From the NCBI RefSeq assembly GCF_000733945.1, contig NZ_JPOL01000003.1:1-64000 (forward strand): 64,000 nucleotides of DNA. The letters run 5' to 3'. Under the pieces are notes generated by a model, which made no database searches, was not told the DNA's origin, and saw only the letters and a list, made by a program, of their open reading frames with translations. Source of the stretch: Flavimarina sp. Hel_I_48. GTDB taxonomy: Bacteria; Bacteroidota; Bacteroidia; Flavobacteriales; Flavobacteriaceae. Of the stretch, positions 27,638-35,653 are shown in pieces (position 1 is the first letter of the stretch; every line of letters begins with the position of its first letter). Both the position numbers and the translations under genes were made by a program.

Positions 27638-27650
27638 AGTAAATATACTT
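27637..27650. promoter_or_regulatory. AAGTA-N4-TACTT dyad upstream of nirB
   Basis: The sequence is AAGTA-AATA-TACTT inside an 18-base palindrome (27635-27652). An outer inverted repeat, CCTACGTAT at 27614-27622 and ATACGTAGG at 27659-27667, surrounds it with a centre three bases away. The region is a probable operator for the nirBD operon. Confidence 0.72.
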
Positions 27651-27667
27651 AATTTAATATACGTAGG

Positions 27668-28002
27668 AACCTATGGACTTAATATTTTTTAATAATGGAA
27701 ATGTTTTTCAGTAGGAATAAACCTGGTTTTATAATCCAAAATTCTTGATGCATTTTCTTGCGAAACTTTCTCGATTTCAAAATTGTACACTATTATTCTG
27801 TGTAAACACTTTTAAAACCCCTTAAACTCTTCCTAATCCGCAAAATGGGTTAAATCCGTTGCATTAACTTTACAGGTAAAGAACAACTGTAAAATGTAAG
27901 TTTTGTAGTGAAATATCGATTAAATTAAAGGGAAAATGGCTTTCTTTATAAAACGTATAGGACTATTCCTTTTCAATTACCTACTTTATAAATAGTTTAT
28001 CA
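27668..28002. other. 335-base non-coding region between nirB and xdhC promoters
   Basis: The divergent nirB and xdhC genes are separated by 391 bases, of which this part lies beyond the nirB operator. It is AT-rich and holds no gene. TAAGTTTTG (27898-27906) is a loose -7 candidate for the xdhC operon. No AAGTA-N4-TACTT copy was found on the xdhC side, so the cofactor operon seems to be controlled differently. Confidence 0.4.
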
Positions 28003-29016
28003 ATGACGCATGAATTTATAGCCATAGTGGCGCAGGCGAGACGCGATCAGGAGAACGGAATACAGTCCGTACTCGCCACCGTGGTTGCTCTTGACGGTTC
28101 ATCATACCGCAAACCTGGCGTGCGCATGTTGCTTTCAGAAAATGGACTGATGACTGGTGCGGTGAGTGGCGGCTGTGTTGAGAAGGAAGTTCAGCATCGC
28201 GCAGCCACGGTGTTTAAAGATCAAAAGCCAAAAGTGATCACGTACGACGGTCGCTATAGACTGGGCTGCGAGGGAATTTTATATATTTTACTGGAGCCTT
28301 TTACGCTTTCTACGGAATATGTAACGCAATTTTATAATGCAATCAACCAGAGGCGTCCATTCTATATAAGTAGTTTTTATAGAAAGGAAGATGAAGCGTA
28401 TGGCAATTTTGGTTCGGTATTTTATACCGAACATGGTGAAAAAATGCCTTTTTCGACCAATTTTTCACCTGATGGATCAAATTCCCAATTTGAACAGACC
28501 ATGCAGCCCCTTTTTAAATTGCTAATCATTGGTGGGGAACACGACGCCGTGAAGCTTTGCAACAGCGCCGCATTATTGGGCTGGCAGGTGGATATCATCA
28601 CTTCGGTAAACGATCCTAAAACGGAAATGAATTTTCCGGGTGCGGCAACAGTTTCTTCCGCAACTCCTGAAACACTGGTAATGGAAACTCTAGATGAGCA
28701 AACCGCTGTAGTCCTGATGACCCACAATTATGCGCAGGATCTCAAGTTTTTATTGCGCTTACAAAGCGTGGATGTGGCATATTTGGGACTTTTGGGTTCA
28801 TCGAAGCGCAGGGACCAGTTACAAAATGATCTTTTAGAACATGCGCCAGAACTTGCGCTTGAATATCTGGAAAAAATATACAGTCCAGCGGGACTCAACC
28901 TGGGGGCGATTACCCCGGAAGAAATAGCGCTTTCCATCCTTTCGGAAATTGTTTCGGTCACCCGTGACAAAACCCCTTATTCCCTAAGGGAAACTATAGG
29001 GCAGATACATTCCTAG
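28003..29016 (+). CDS. XdhC/CoxI-family molybdenum cofactor chaperone
   Basis: A 337-residue cytoplasmic chaperone that holds molybdenum cofactor, protects it and delivers it to xanthine-dehydrogenase-family enzymes; the Pao counterpart is PaoD. The N-terminal XdhC/CoxI domain has LATVVALDGSSYRKPG and GAVSGGCVEKEV (about residues 24-65). The C-terminal Rossmann-like domain has LLIIGGEHDAVKL and the terminal LGLLGSSKRRDQL and SPAGLNLGAITPEEIA blocks. It heads the cofactor operon that ends before the paoABC-like genes, consistent with service to that oxidoreductase. Confidence 0.9.
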   Translation: MTHEFIAIVAQARRDQENGIQSVLATVVALDGSSYRKPGVRMLLSENGLMTGAVSGGCVEKEVQHRAATVFKDQKPKVITYDGRYRLGCEGILYILLEPFTLSTEYVTQFYNAINQRRPFYISSFYRKEDEAYGNFGSVFYTEHGEKMPFSTNFSPDGSNSQFEQTMQPLFKLLIIGGEHDAVKLCNSAALLGWQVDIITSVNDPKTEMNFPGAATVSSATPETLVMETLDEQTAVVLMTHNYAQDLKFLLRLQSVDVAYLGLLGSSKRRDQLQNDLLEHAPELALEYLEKIYSPAGLNLGAITPEEIALSILSEIVSVTRDKTPYSLRETIGQIHS

Positions 29017-29018
29017 TT

Positions 29019-29624
29019 ATGACATCACAAAATATAAAAATACTTGTACTGGCGGCAGGGAAATCCAAACGCATGGGCAAACCAAAACAATTGCTGCCCG
29101 TAGCAGATTTAACCCTCATCGAACTGGCTTTGCGCTCTGCAGAAAAAGCGCGCGTTTCCGGAGTTTATTGTGTGCTGGGCGCCAACGCCGAAGCAATAAA
29201 ACCGGTAATTGCAAATCATGACATTAGCATTATCGAAAATGCGCAGTGGGAAGAGGGAATAGGCAAAAGTATTTCTGAAGGGGCAAAAGCCATTCTTGAA
29301 AGGGAACCGAAAACTACCGGAATTCTTATCCTTTTAGCAGATCAACCGAATATTGATGCCAACTATCTCGAAAAAATCATAACCAATTTTGAGGAACGTC
29401 CAGATACGGTCATTGCTTCTGATTATGGCGGTTTTTATGGCGTTCCTTCTTTATTTTCAAAACCGTATTTTGATATTTTGACAGGATTCACAACCGATTC
29501 TGGAGCAAAAGATTTTCTCAATGATCCTTCCATTCCCGTTATTGGTGTTAAATCGGTTGAAAAACTAAATGATATTGACACTCCAGCCGATTATGAGGCA
29601 TTTCTAAAATCCCAAAATATATGA
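29019..29624 (+). CDS. mocA: MocA-like molybdenum cofactor cytidylyltransferase
   Basis: A 201-residue nucleotidyltransferase. The N-terminal signature LVLAAGKSKRMGKPKQLL (about residues 9-26) binds the nucleotide and LLADQPNID (about 105-113) supplies the metal-binding aspartate. It is in the MobA/MocA group; pairing with xdhC and an aldehyde oxidoreductase favours MocA, which adds CMP to make molybdopterin cytosine dinucleotide. It starts two bases after the xdhC stop and overlaps moeA by four bases (ATGA). MobA activity cannot be excluded, and no separate mobA is in the window for the nitrate reductase. Confidence 0.85.
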   Translation: MTSQNIKILVLAAGKSKRMGKPKQLLPVADLTLIELALRSAEKARVSGVYCVLGANAEAIKPVIANHDISIIENAQWEEGIGKSISEGAKAILEREPKTTGILILLADQPNIDANYLEKIITNFEERPDTVIASDYGGFYGVPSLFSKPYFDILTGFTTDSGAKDFLNDPSIPVIGVKSVEKLNDIDTPADYEAFLKSQNI

Positions 29625-30799
29625 TTGCAGTCAAAGAGGCACTAAAATGTATAGAGGAGCAAACGCAAGCCGGTAAAAAAGTCAAAATTCCTATTGCAGA
29701 AGCTTTTGCGCATGTTTTAGCTGAAGATGTGTTTACGACTATTTCCATGCCGCCCTTCCGGCAATCTGCAATGGATGGATATGCCATAAAATGGTCTGAT
29801 GAAAAAGAATATACCGTAATTGGGGAAGTCCAGGCGGGTGCTGCAACAGATCAAGCACTCAACCCTGGCCAGGCCGTACGTATCTTTACAGGTGCGCGGG
29901 TTCCAGATGATGCAGATACCGTAGTCATTCAAGAGCATACTTCGCGTACCGACGAGATAATGCTTATCGATAAAATGCCCAACAAAGGTTCGAATATCAG
30001 GCCCATTGGGGAGCAGGTAAAAAAGGGCGATTTGGTACTTGAGGAAGGGACATTACTTAATGAAGCTGCCATTGGTTTTTTAGCGGGCTTGGGTATTGAC
30101 GAAGTATCGGTTTATAAATTTCCAAAGGTTGGTATACTCGTAACCGGTAACGAACTTCAGGAGCTGGGCAAGCCTCTGCAGGAAGGTCAGATTTATGAAA
30201 GCAACGCCATCACCCTACAAATGGCGCTTAAACGTGCCGGTATTCATCAGATTGAAGTGAAAAAAGTGGGTGACGCTCTTAAAAGTACCGTAAATGCCAT
30301 TCACGGATTGTTGGAACGTTGTGATTTTGTGCTTATTTCAGGTGGGATTTCAGTGGGCGATTATGATTTTGTGAAAGAAGCGTTGGAAATCAATAAGGTG
30401 GAGGAGTTTTTTTATAAAATAAACCAAAAACCCGGTAAACCCCTTTGGTATGGTAAAAAGGATCAGAAACATGTATTTGCGCTTCCCGGCAATCCTGGTT
30501 CTAGTCTGACCTGTTTTTATGTTTACGTCTGGCCCGCTTTACGGAAAATAAAAGGCTTCAAAGATTATAAAAACAAGTTGCAAAAAGCAGTACTGGAAAC
30601 ACCTGTTACGAATACCTTTGGTAAGGTTTTGTTCATAAAAGCGACCGTATATGAAGGGAAAGCCCATCAGTTAACGGGACAAGCGTCTTCCATGCTAAAA
30701 GCGTTTGCGATCTGTAATGCTTTGCTGATCGTTCCTGCCGAAACAGCCCAATTAGAAAAAGGAAATGAAATTGAATATATAGCACTGGATCAGTTTTAA
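29621..30799 (+). CDS. moeA: molybdopterin molybdotransferase MoeA
   Basis: A 392-residue enzyme that inserts molybdate into adenylated molybdopterin. Landmarks in order: PPFRQSAMDGYAIKW (about residues 44-58), IFTGARVPDDADTVVIQEH (about 88-106), KGSNIRPIGEQVKKGD, VGILVTGNEL, the MoCF-domain loop LISGGISVGDYDF (about 238-250) and FALPGNPGSS near residue 286. Length is normal. It follows mocA with a four-base overlap and precedes moaD by 32 bases. Confidence 0.95.
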   Translation: MIAVKEALKCIEEQTQAGKKVKIPIAEAFAHVLAEDVFTTISMPPFRQSAMDGYAIKWSDEKEYTVIGEVQAGAATDQALNPGQAVRIFTGARVPDDADTVVIQEHTSRTDEIMLIDKMPNKGSNIRPIGEQVKKGDLVLEEGTLLNEAAIGFLAGLGIDEVSVYKFPKVGILVTGNELQELGKPLQEGQIYESNAITLQMALKRAGIHQIEVKKVGDALKSTVNAIHGLLERCDFVLISGGISVGDYDFVKEALEINKVEEFFYKINQKPGKPLWYGKKDQKHVFALPGNPGSSLTCFYVYVWPALRKIKGFKDYKNKLQKAVLETPVTNTFGKVLFIKATVYEGKAHQLTGQASSMLKAFAICNALLIVPAETAQLEKGNEIEYIALDQF

Positions 30800-30831
30800 A
30801 GCCTGAAATTTTAAACCTACAAACCCACACC

Positions 30832-31068
30832 ATGCAAAAAGTTCATTATTACGGTGAAATTGCCGATAAGACCGGTTGTGAAAGTGAGCAACTCACGCTG
30901 CCTAATACCACGTTATTCAATTTACTTCTAGAATTACAAAAAAAATACAACCTTGAACAGGGCGATTTTCAGGTGGCGTTAAACCATAATCTTATTGATC
31001 CCACACAGGAATTAAAAATAGAGGAAACAGACGAAATTGCCATATTATCGGCTTTTGCAGGAGGATAA
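30832..31068 (+). CDS. moaD: molybdopterin synthase sulfur carrier subunit
   Basis: A 78-residue ubiquitin-like protein ending in the required double glycine (SAFAGG). After activation by a MoeB-type enzyme the C-terminus becomes a thiocarboxylate that donates sulfur to precursor Z in complex with MoaE. The fold signature (LFNLLLELQKKY, TDEIAILSAFAGG) is clear. Two bases separate it from the moeB-like gene, whose product would be its activator. Confidence 0.93.
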   Translation: MQKVHYYGEIADKTGCESEQLTLPNTTLFNLLLELQKKYNLEQGDFQVALNHNLIDPTQELKIEETDEIAILSAFAGG

Positions 31069-31070
31069 AA

Positions 31071-32111
31071 ATGATTGAAAACAACAGATACAGCAGGCAG
31101 GTTAATTTGCCGCAAGTGGGAATGACAGGACAGGAAAAATTAAAAAACGCACGCGTCCTGGTTATAGGAGCTGGCGGACTAGGATGTGCCGTTTTACCGT
31201 ATTTGGTCGCTTCCGGAATTGGTCATATTGGACTAATGGATGGCGATGTGGTTTCCCAAAGCAACTTGCACAGACAAGTGCTTTATACCGATGCCGATAT
31301 TTTAAAACCGAAAGTTACTATTGCCGAAAAAAGATTAAAAGCGCTCAATCCAAATGTCGAAATTGCCGCAATAAATGGCTATTTTACCGGTAAAAATGCC
31401 CAGGAAACGGTTAAATCCTATGATTTGATCGTAGATGCCACTGATGCCATTGCCGCACGTTATCTGATTAACGATGCCTGTGTTCTTTGCAACAAGCCTT
31501 TTGTACATGCTTCCATTTACCGTTTTCAGGCGCAGGTTTCGGTGTTCAATTATAACAACGGCCCAACATACAGGTGTTTATTTCCCAATCCGCCAAAAGA
31601 GGCACCAAGTTGTGCGGAAGCCGGAGTTCTTGGTACTTCTGTGGCACTGGCAGGGATGCTACAGGCGAATGAAGTGATGAAAATAATTTTGGGTATTGGT
31701 GAAGTACTTTCAGGGCAATTGCTTCTCAAGGATGGGTTATCGAACAAGCAGGAAATTTTTCGGTTTAAAAAAAATGAAAGGATCAGTATTACCCAACAGC
31801 GTTTTGAAAAAGAACATTTGCAGGAACTGCGCATGATTGATTTTTCTTCCGCAAAGGAAAAAAACGGAATATTTCTGGATGTACGTGAAAAACAGGAAAA
31901 ACCGACTATAAAACTGCCTAATTTGGTTCAAATTTCGGTTCAAAACCTGCGTGATGCACTGGGCGAATTGCCACGTGACCAACCTATTTTTATTTTCTGC
32001 CAGAGTGGAAAACGAAGTAAAAGCAGTTATAAACTGCTTAAAGAAAGTGATTTTGACGAGGTGTACTGTCTCAAAGAAAATGCACCAGAACTAGAACAAT
32101 TAGTATCATGA
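31071..32111 (+). CDS. MoeB/ThiF-family adenylyltransferase with C-terminal rhodanese domain
   Basis: A 346-residue activator of the MoaD tail. Residues 1-240 form the ThiF/MoeB fold: RYSRQVNLPQVGMTGQEKL, nucleotide loop VLVIGAGGLGCAV (about 29-41), SNLHRQVLY and DATDA. Residues 255-346 form a rhodanese domain with the active-site loop FCQSGKRS (Cys near 307), a possible sulfur donor. The usual two CxxC zinc pairs are missing: the first site reads PTYRC with only one Cys and the second is absent. The SCAEAGVLG loop is retained. It overlaps moaE by four bases. It could be named MoeB, but the zinc loss argues for caution. Confidence 0.88.
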   Translation: MIENNRYSRQVNLPQVGMTGQEKLKNARVLVIGAGGLGCAVLPYLVASGIGHIGLMDGDVVSQSNLHRQVLYTDADILKPKVTIAEKRLKALNPNVEIAAINGYFTGKNAQETVKSYDLIVDATDAIAARYLINDACVLCNKPFVHASIYRFQAQVSVFNYNNGPTYRCLFPNPPKEAPSCAEAGVLGTSVALAGMLQANEVMKIILGIGEVLSGQLLLKDGLSNKQEIFRFKKNERISITQQRFEKEHLQELRMIDFSSAKEKNGIFLDVREKQEKPTIKLPNLVQISVQNLRDALGELPRDQPIFIFCQSGKRSKSSYKLLKESDFDEVYCLKENAPELEQLVS

Positions 32112-32542
32112 GCAAGAAAAATATATTCATAGACGGCGCCATACCGGCGCAATTCATAGCAGATTCAATTGCCAAGCATCAAAGTAAGACGCGTATTGGG
32201 GCGCACAATATTTTTTTAGGTCAGGTGCGCGCAGATACTGTTGATAAAAAAACCGTTACAGGTATTGAATTTTCCCATTATGAAGAAATGGCGGAGAAGA
32301 AAGTAGCGCAGATCAGGGAGGACGCTTTTGATAAATTTGACCTGGTATGTATGCATGTTTACCATAGTATTGGGAAGGTTGCGGTAGGGGAAATTTGTAT
32401 TTTTGTATTTGTTTCCGCAGGGCACAGGCCACACGTTTACGAAGCCACGGAATATATTGTTAATCGAATCAAGACAGAAGTTCCGCTTTTTGGAAAAGAA
32501 TATTTTGATGATGCGGATTATCAATGGAAGAAGAATGGTTGA
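32108..32542 (+). CDS. moaE: molybdopterin synthase catalytic subunit
   Basis: A 144-residue partner of MoaD that converts precursor Z to molybdopterin. Seen are AHNIFLGQVRADT (about residues 33-45), the FSHYEEMAEKK segment, HVYHSIGKVAVGE (about 83-95), and the C-terminal active-site lysines in RIKTEVPLFGKEYF (about 122-135). Length is normal. Its ATG overlaps the stop of the moeB-like gene (ATGA). A 186-base non-coding spacer follows, the largest gap inside the cofactor operon. Confidence 0.94.
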   Translation: MSKKNIFIDGAIPAQFIADSIAKHQSKTRIGAHNIFLGQVRADTVDKKTVTGIEFSHYEEMAEKKVAQIREDAFDKFDLVCMHVYHSIGKVAVGEICIFVFVSAGHRPHVYEATEYIVNRIKTEVPLFGKEYFDDADYQWKKNG

Positions 32543-32728
32543 TACTTTTTTGATTTCGCTATCGCTACACCAAAAACACTCATAGTAATATAGTAGCTTT
32601 ATTATACTATTGATTGGTACGTTGGAAATTAGTGATATTGATTCTACCCTCAGCCAAAAGAAATAAACAATACCCAAAATAATTTCAATAACAATACCAA
32701 TAAAAATACCCAATAATAATACTTAAGA

Positions 32729-33631
32729 ATGGTTGATATTACCCATAAATCCAATACGTTACGCAGCGCGACCGCCCAGGCTATTGTCAAAGTAAGTCAT
32801 CAGGCAACTATTGAGGCCATTAAGGAAGATAAAGTGCCTAAAGGGAACGTTTTTGCGATGAGTAAAGCCGCCGGATTACTGGGTGTAAAGAAAACCGCAG
32901 ACCTGTTGCCGGACTGTCATCCTATGCCCATAGAATTTACGGGCATTGAATACGAAATACAAGGACTGGAAATTTTGGTAAAAATGACCGTTAAAACCAT
33001 TTACAAGACCGGGGTAGAGGTAGAAGCCATGCATGGTGCAAGTATTGTTGCCCTAAATATGTATGATATGTTGAAACCTATCGACAAAGGGATTGAGATA
33101 GGCAGTATCAAACTTTTAGACAAAAAAGGCGGCAAAAGCACCTATAAACCACCAAAAACAGACGGAATTAAGGCGGGAATCGTCGTTTGTTCAGACCGGG
33201 TTTCCAAAGGAACTGCAGAAGACAGATCAGGCAAACTGATTAAAGAACGTTTGCAACAGTTTGACATAGCCGCTCAGGTCGTAGTGATTCCAGATGAGGT
33301 TGATGCCATACAGCAGCAAATCAAGGAACTGGTCAAAGAAAGAAATTTTGTTATCATCAGCGGCGGTACAGGATTGTCCCCCAGGGATGTTACGCCAGAA
33401 GCGCTTCTACCACTACTTGATAAGCGAATCACCGGGGTGGAGGAAAAAATAAGAAGCTATGGTCAGGACCGCATGCCTTACGCGATGCTTTCCAGAAGTG
33501 TGGTAGGTACGATAGGCAACAGTTTGATCATGGCATTGCCCGGTAGTTCAAAAGGGGTAGGTGAATCGCTAGATGCGGTTTTGCCGCACTTATTTCATAT
33601 ATTTTCAATTTTAAAAGGAGAAGCACATTAA
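32729..33631 (+). CDS. moaCB: bifunctional MoaC-MoaB/MogA fusion
   Basis: A 300-residue fusion of two cofactor enzymes. Residues 1-145 are MoaC, cyclic pyranopterin monophosphate synthase: MVDITHKSNTLRSATAQA, KGNVFAMSKAAGLLGVKK, DCHPMPIEFTGI and VEVEAMHGASIVALNMYDM. Residues 150-300 are MoaB/MogA, which adenylates molybdopterin: AGIVVCSDRVSKGTAEDRSG and the loop IISGGTGLSPRDVTPEA (about 210-226), then GSSKGVGE. Such MoaC-MoaB fusions are known in Bacteroidota. The next gene, moaA, begins one base after the stop codon. Confidence 0.94.
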   Translation: MVDITHKSNTLRSATAQAIVKVSHQATIEAIKEDKVPKGNVFAMSKAAGLLGVKKTADLLPDCHPMPIEFTGIEYEIQGLEILVKMTVKTIYKTGVEVEAMHGASIVALNMYDMLKPIDKGIEIGSIKLLDKKGGKSTYKPPKTDGIKAGIVVCSDRVSKGTAEDRSGKLIKERLQQFDIAAQVVVIPDEVDAIQQQIKELVKERNFVIISGGTGLSPRDVTPEALLPLLDKRITGVEEKIRSYGQDRMPYAMLSRSVVGTIGNSLIMALPGSSKGVGESLDAVLPHLFHIFSILKGEAH

Positions 33632-33632
33632 T

Positions 33633-34640
33633 ATGGGTAACACCACAGCTATTTTACAGGATTCTTTCGGAAGACAGCATAATTACCTGCGCATTTCACT
33701 TATAGAAAAGTGTAATTTGCGCTGTACCTATTGTATGCCAGAAGAAGGGGTCATGCTTACTCCTCGCGAGCAATTGATGACCGCTAAGGAAATAATCGCA
33801 ATTGCGCGTATTTTTGTGGAAAATGGCGTGGATAAAATACGCCTTACCGGTGGCGAACCCTTACTGCGAAAAGATTTTTCTGAAATTGCCGCAGCACTTT
33901 CAGAACTCCCGGTGCGTCTTTCCATAACGACAAACGCTATTTTAGTAGATCGTTATCTGGAGGATTTTAAAAAATATCGTATCTGGGATATCAATGCCAG
34001 TCTGGACACCTTAAAAACCGATAAATTCAGGACAATAACCAAAAGGGATCAGTTTCACCGCGCGTTCAATAACATTAACAAGCTTATTGAAGAAGATTTT
34101 AATGTTAAGCTTAACGTGGTCCTGATGAACAATTTCAACCAGGAAGAAATCACAGATTTTATTGCACTTACGCAAGACCGAAAGTTGAGCGTACGTTTTA
34201 TAGAATTTATGCCCTTTGACGGCAACCAGTGGAACAAATCAAAACTGGTTTCTGAACGGGAGATACTTGATCGAGCAAATGCTTTCTTTGGAGAGTCACG
34301 TGTGGAGCGACTTCCCAATGAGAAAAATTTTACCGCGCGCAATTATCAGGTCAGCGGTTTTAAAGGGAATTTTGGGATCATAAGTTCGGTTACCAATCCT
34401 TTTTGCGACTCGTGCAACCGTATACGGCTAACCGCAAATGGAACGATAAAAAATTGTCTGTTCTCAAATAATGAAACCAATTTATTGGAAACCTTCCGCA
34501 ACGGCGGAAAAATAGAACCGCTTATTCAAAATCTTTTACTAAAGAAAAAAGCAGTCCGCGCGGGGATGAATACTTCTGAGAAGCTGGAAAATCCTGAAAA
34601 TCATTCTAATAATCGCAGTATGATCACCATAGGGGGTTAG
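33633..34640 (+). CDS. moaA: GTP 3',8-cyclase MoaA
   Basis: A 335-residue radical-SAM enzyme that rearranges GTP in the first step of molybdopterin synthesis. The N-terminal 4Fe-4S motif CNLRCTYC (C-x3-C-x2-C, about residues 27-34) and RLTGGEPLLRKD (about 69-80) bind SAM. The C-terminal cluster that holds GTP is in NPFCDSCNRIRL with a further Cys in IKNCLFS. The chain ends with the conserved double glycine (TIGG). It is the last gene of the cofactor operon; 136 bases separate it from the aldehyde oxidoreductase genes. Confidence 0.96.
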   Translation: MGNTTAILQDSFGRQHNYLRISLIEKCNLRCTYCMPEEGVMLTPREQLMTAKEIIAIARIFVENGVDKIRLTGGEPLLRKDFSEIAAALSELPVRLSITTNAILVDRYLEDFKKYRIWDINASLDTLKTDKFRTITKRDQFHRAFNNINKLIEEDFNVKLNVVLMNNFNQEEITDFIALTQDRKLSVRFIEFMPFDGNQWNKSKLVSEREILDRANAFFGESRVERLPNEKNFTARNYQVSGFKGNFGIISSVTNPFCDSCNRIRLTANGTIKNCLFSNNETNLLETFRNGGKIEPLIQNLLLKKKAVRAGMNTSEKLENPENHSNNRSMITIGG

Positions 34641-34776
34641 CGATTAACTTAAATATAACATTTCTGGGGCTTATTTACATTGATTATTGACACCTCACGA
34701 TTTAACTTTATAACTTCTGAATTTTACACCCGTACGTTCTTTTTTTTGGGAAAGGACTGCACAATTTGCTATTATT

Positions 34777-35553
34777 ATGAAAGAGTACAAAGATAATATG
34801 AATAAAGAATTACAGGCTGATGAGCAGGAGCTCCAGTTGTCAGCAGATGAAAAATCCATTTTTGACCAGTTGGGCATTTTTGGTAAATCCCGGCGTCGCT
34901 TTTTGGGTCAGAGTTCTGTTGCAGGTTTGAGCCTTATGGCTTCCCAATTGATTTCAATAGACAACGTATTTGCTGGTGAAAATGCAACTCTTACGCCTCC
35001 GGTTCCATATAAAAACTCGGTAGACGTTTCCTTTACCATTAATAAAAAGGTAGAAAACCTAAACCTGGATTCCAGGGTAACTTTGCTTGATACCTTAAGG
35101 GAGAGACTACAGCTTACGGGAACAAAAAAAGGGTGTGATCACGGGCAGTGTGGCGCATGTACGGTTATCGTAGATGGTAAGCGCGTACTTTCCTGTCTTA
35201 CGCTCGCCGCAAGTTGTGAGGGTAAACAAGTGACAAGTATAGAAGGTCTTGCAGAAGATAATGTACTTCACCCCGTGCAAAAGGCCTTTATTAAGAATGA
35301 CGGATTTCAATGTGGCTATTGCACATCAGGTCAGATCTGTTCCTCGGTAGCGCTAATGGATGAGGCGAAAAACGGTGATGCAAGTTATGTGACCGAAGAT
35401 ATTATGGATGTTTCAAAAAACCTTACGCTATCTGATGAAGAAGTACGGGAGCGGATGTCTGGTAACATCTGTCGTTGTGGAGCTTATACAAATATAGTCG
35501 CAGCCATTCAGGAAGTGCATCAGGGAAGGGAAACGGATTATAACTGGCAATAA
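34777..35553 (+). CDS. paoA: aldehyde oxidoreductase iron-sulfur subunit, Tat-exported (PaoA-like)
   Basis: A 258-residue periplasmic 2Fe-2S subunit. A twin-arginine motif (KSRRRFLGQS, about residues 37-46) is followed by a hydrophobic stretch ending near VFAGEN. The N-terminal region before the motif is unusually long, about 38 residues, and an internal ATG at codon 8 is an alternative start. Two 2Fe-2S sites follow: CDHGQCGAC with C (about 121-141), and CGYC ... CRC (about 180-235). It is the electron-exit subunit of a molybdenum aldehyde oxidase. It precedes the FAD and molybdenum subunits in a three-gene unit. Confidence 0.9.
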   Translation: MKEYKDNMNKELQADEQELQLSADEKSIFDQLGIFGKSRRRFLGQSSVAGLSLMASQLISIDNVFAGENATLTPPVPYKNSVDVSFTINKKVENLNLDSRVTLLDTLRERLQLTGTKKGCDHGQCGACTVIVDGKRVLSCLTLAASCEGKQVTSIEGLAEDNVLHPVQKAFIKNDGFQCGYCTSGQICSSVALMDEAKNGDASYVTEDIMDVSKNLTLSDEEVRERMSGNICRCGAYTNIVAAIQEVHQGRETDYNWQ

Positions 35554-35653
35554 GTACGTAAATACCGACTGAAACGTACTAAAAACCGACGATTTTAGCT
35601 GAAAATCGGGCAATTTATCCCCTTTTTGAAGTAATTAATTTTAAAAGAAAAGC

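Noticed and set aside
32216..32713. 165-codon hydrophobic frame opposite moaE
   Set aside because: It is antisense to a clear moaE gene over two thirds of its length, and the remaining part is low-complexity AT-rich sequence.
35575..35625. Hairpin CGATTTT-AGCTG-AAAATCG between paoA and paoB as a terminator
   Set aside because: It lies inside an obvious operon and has no T-run; it may affect message processing but nothing shows it.
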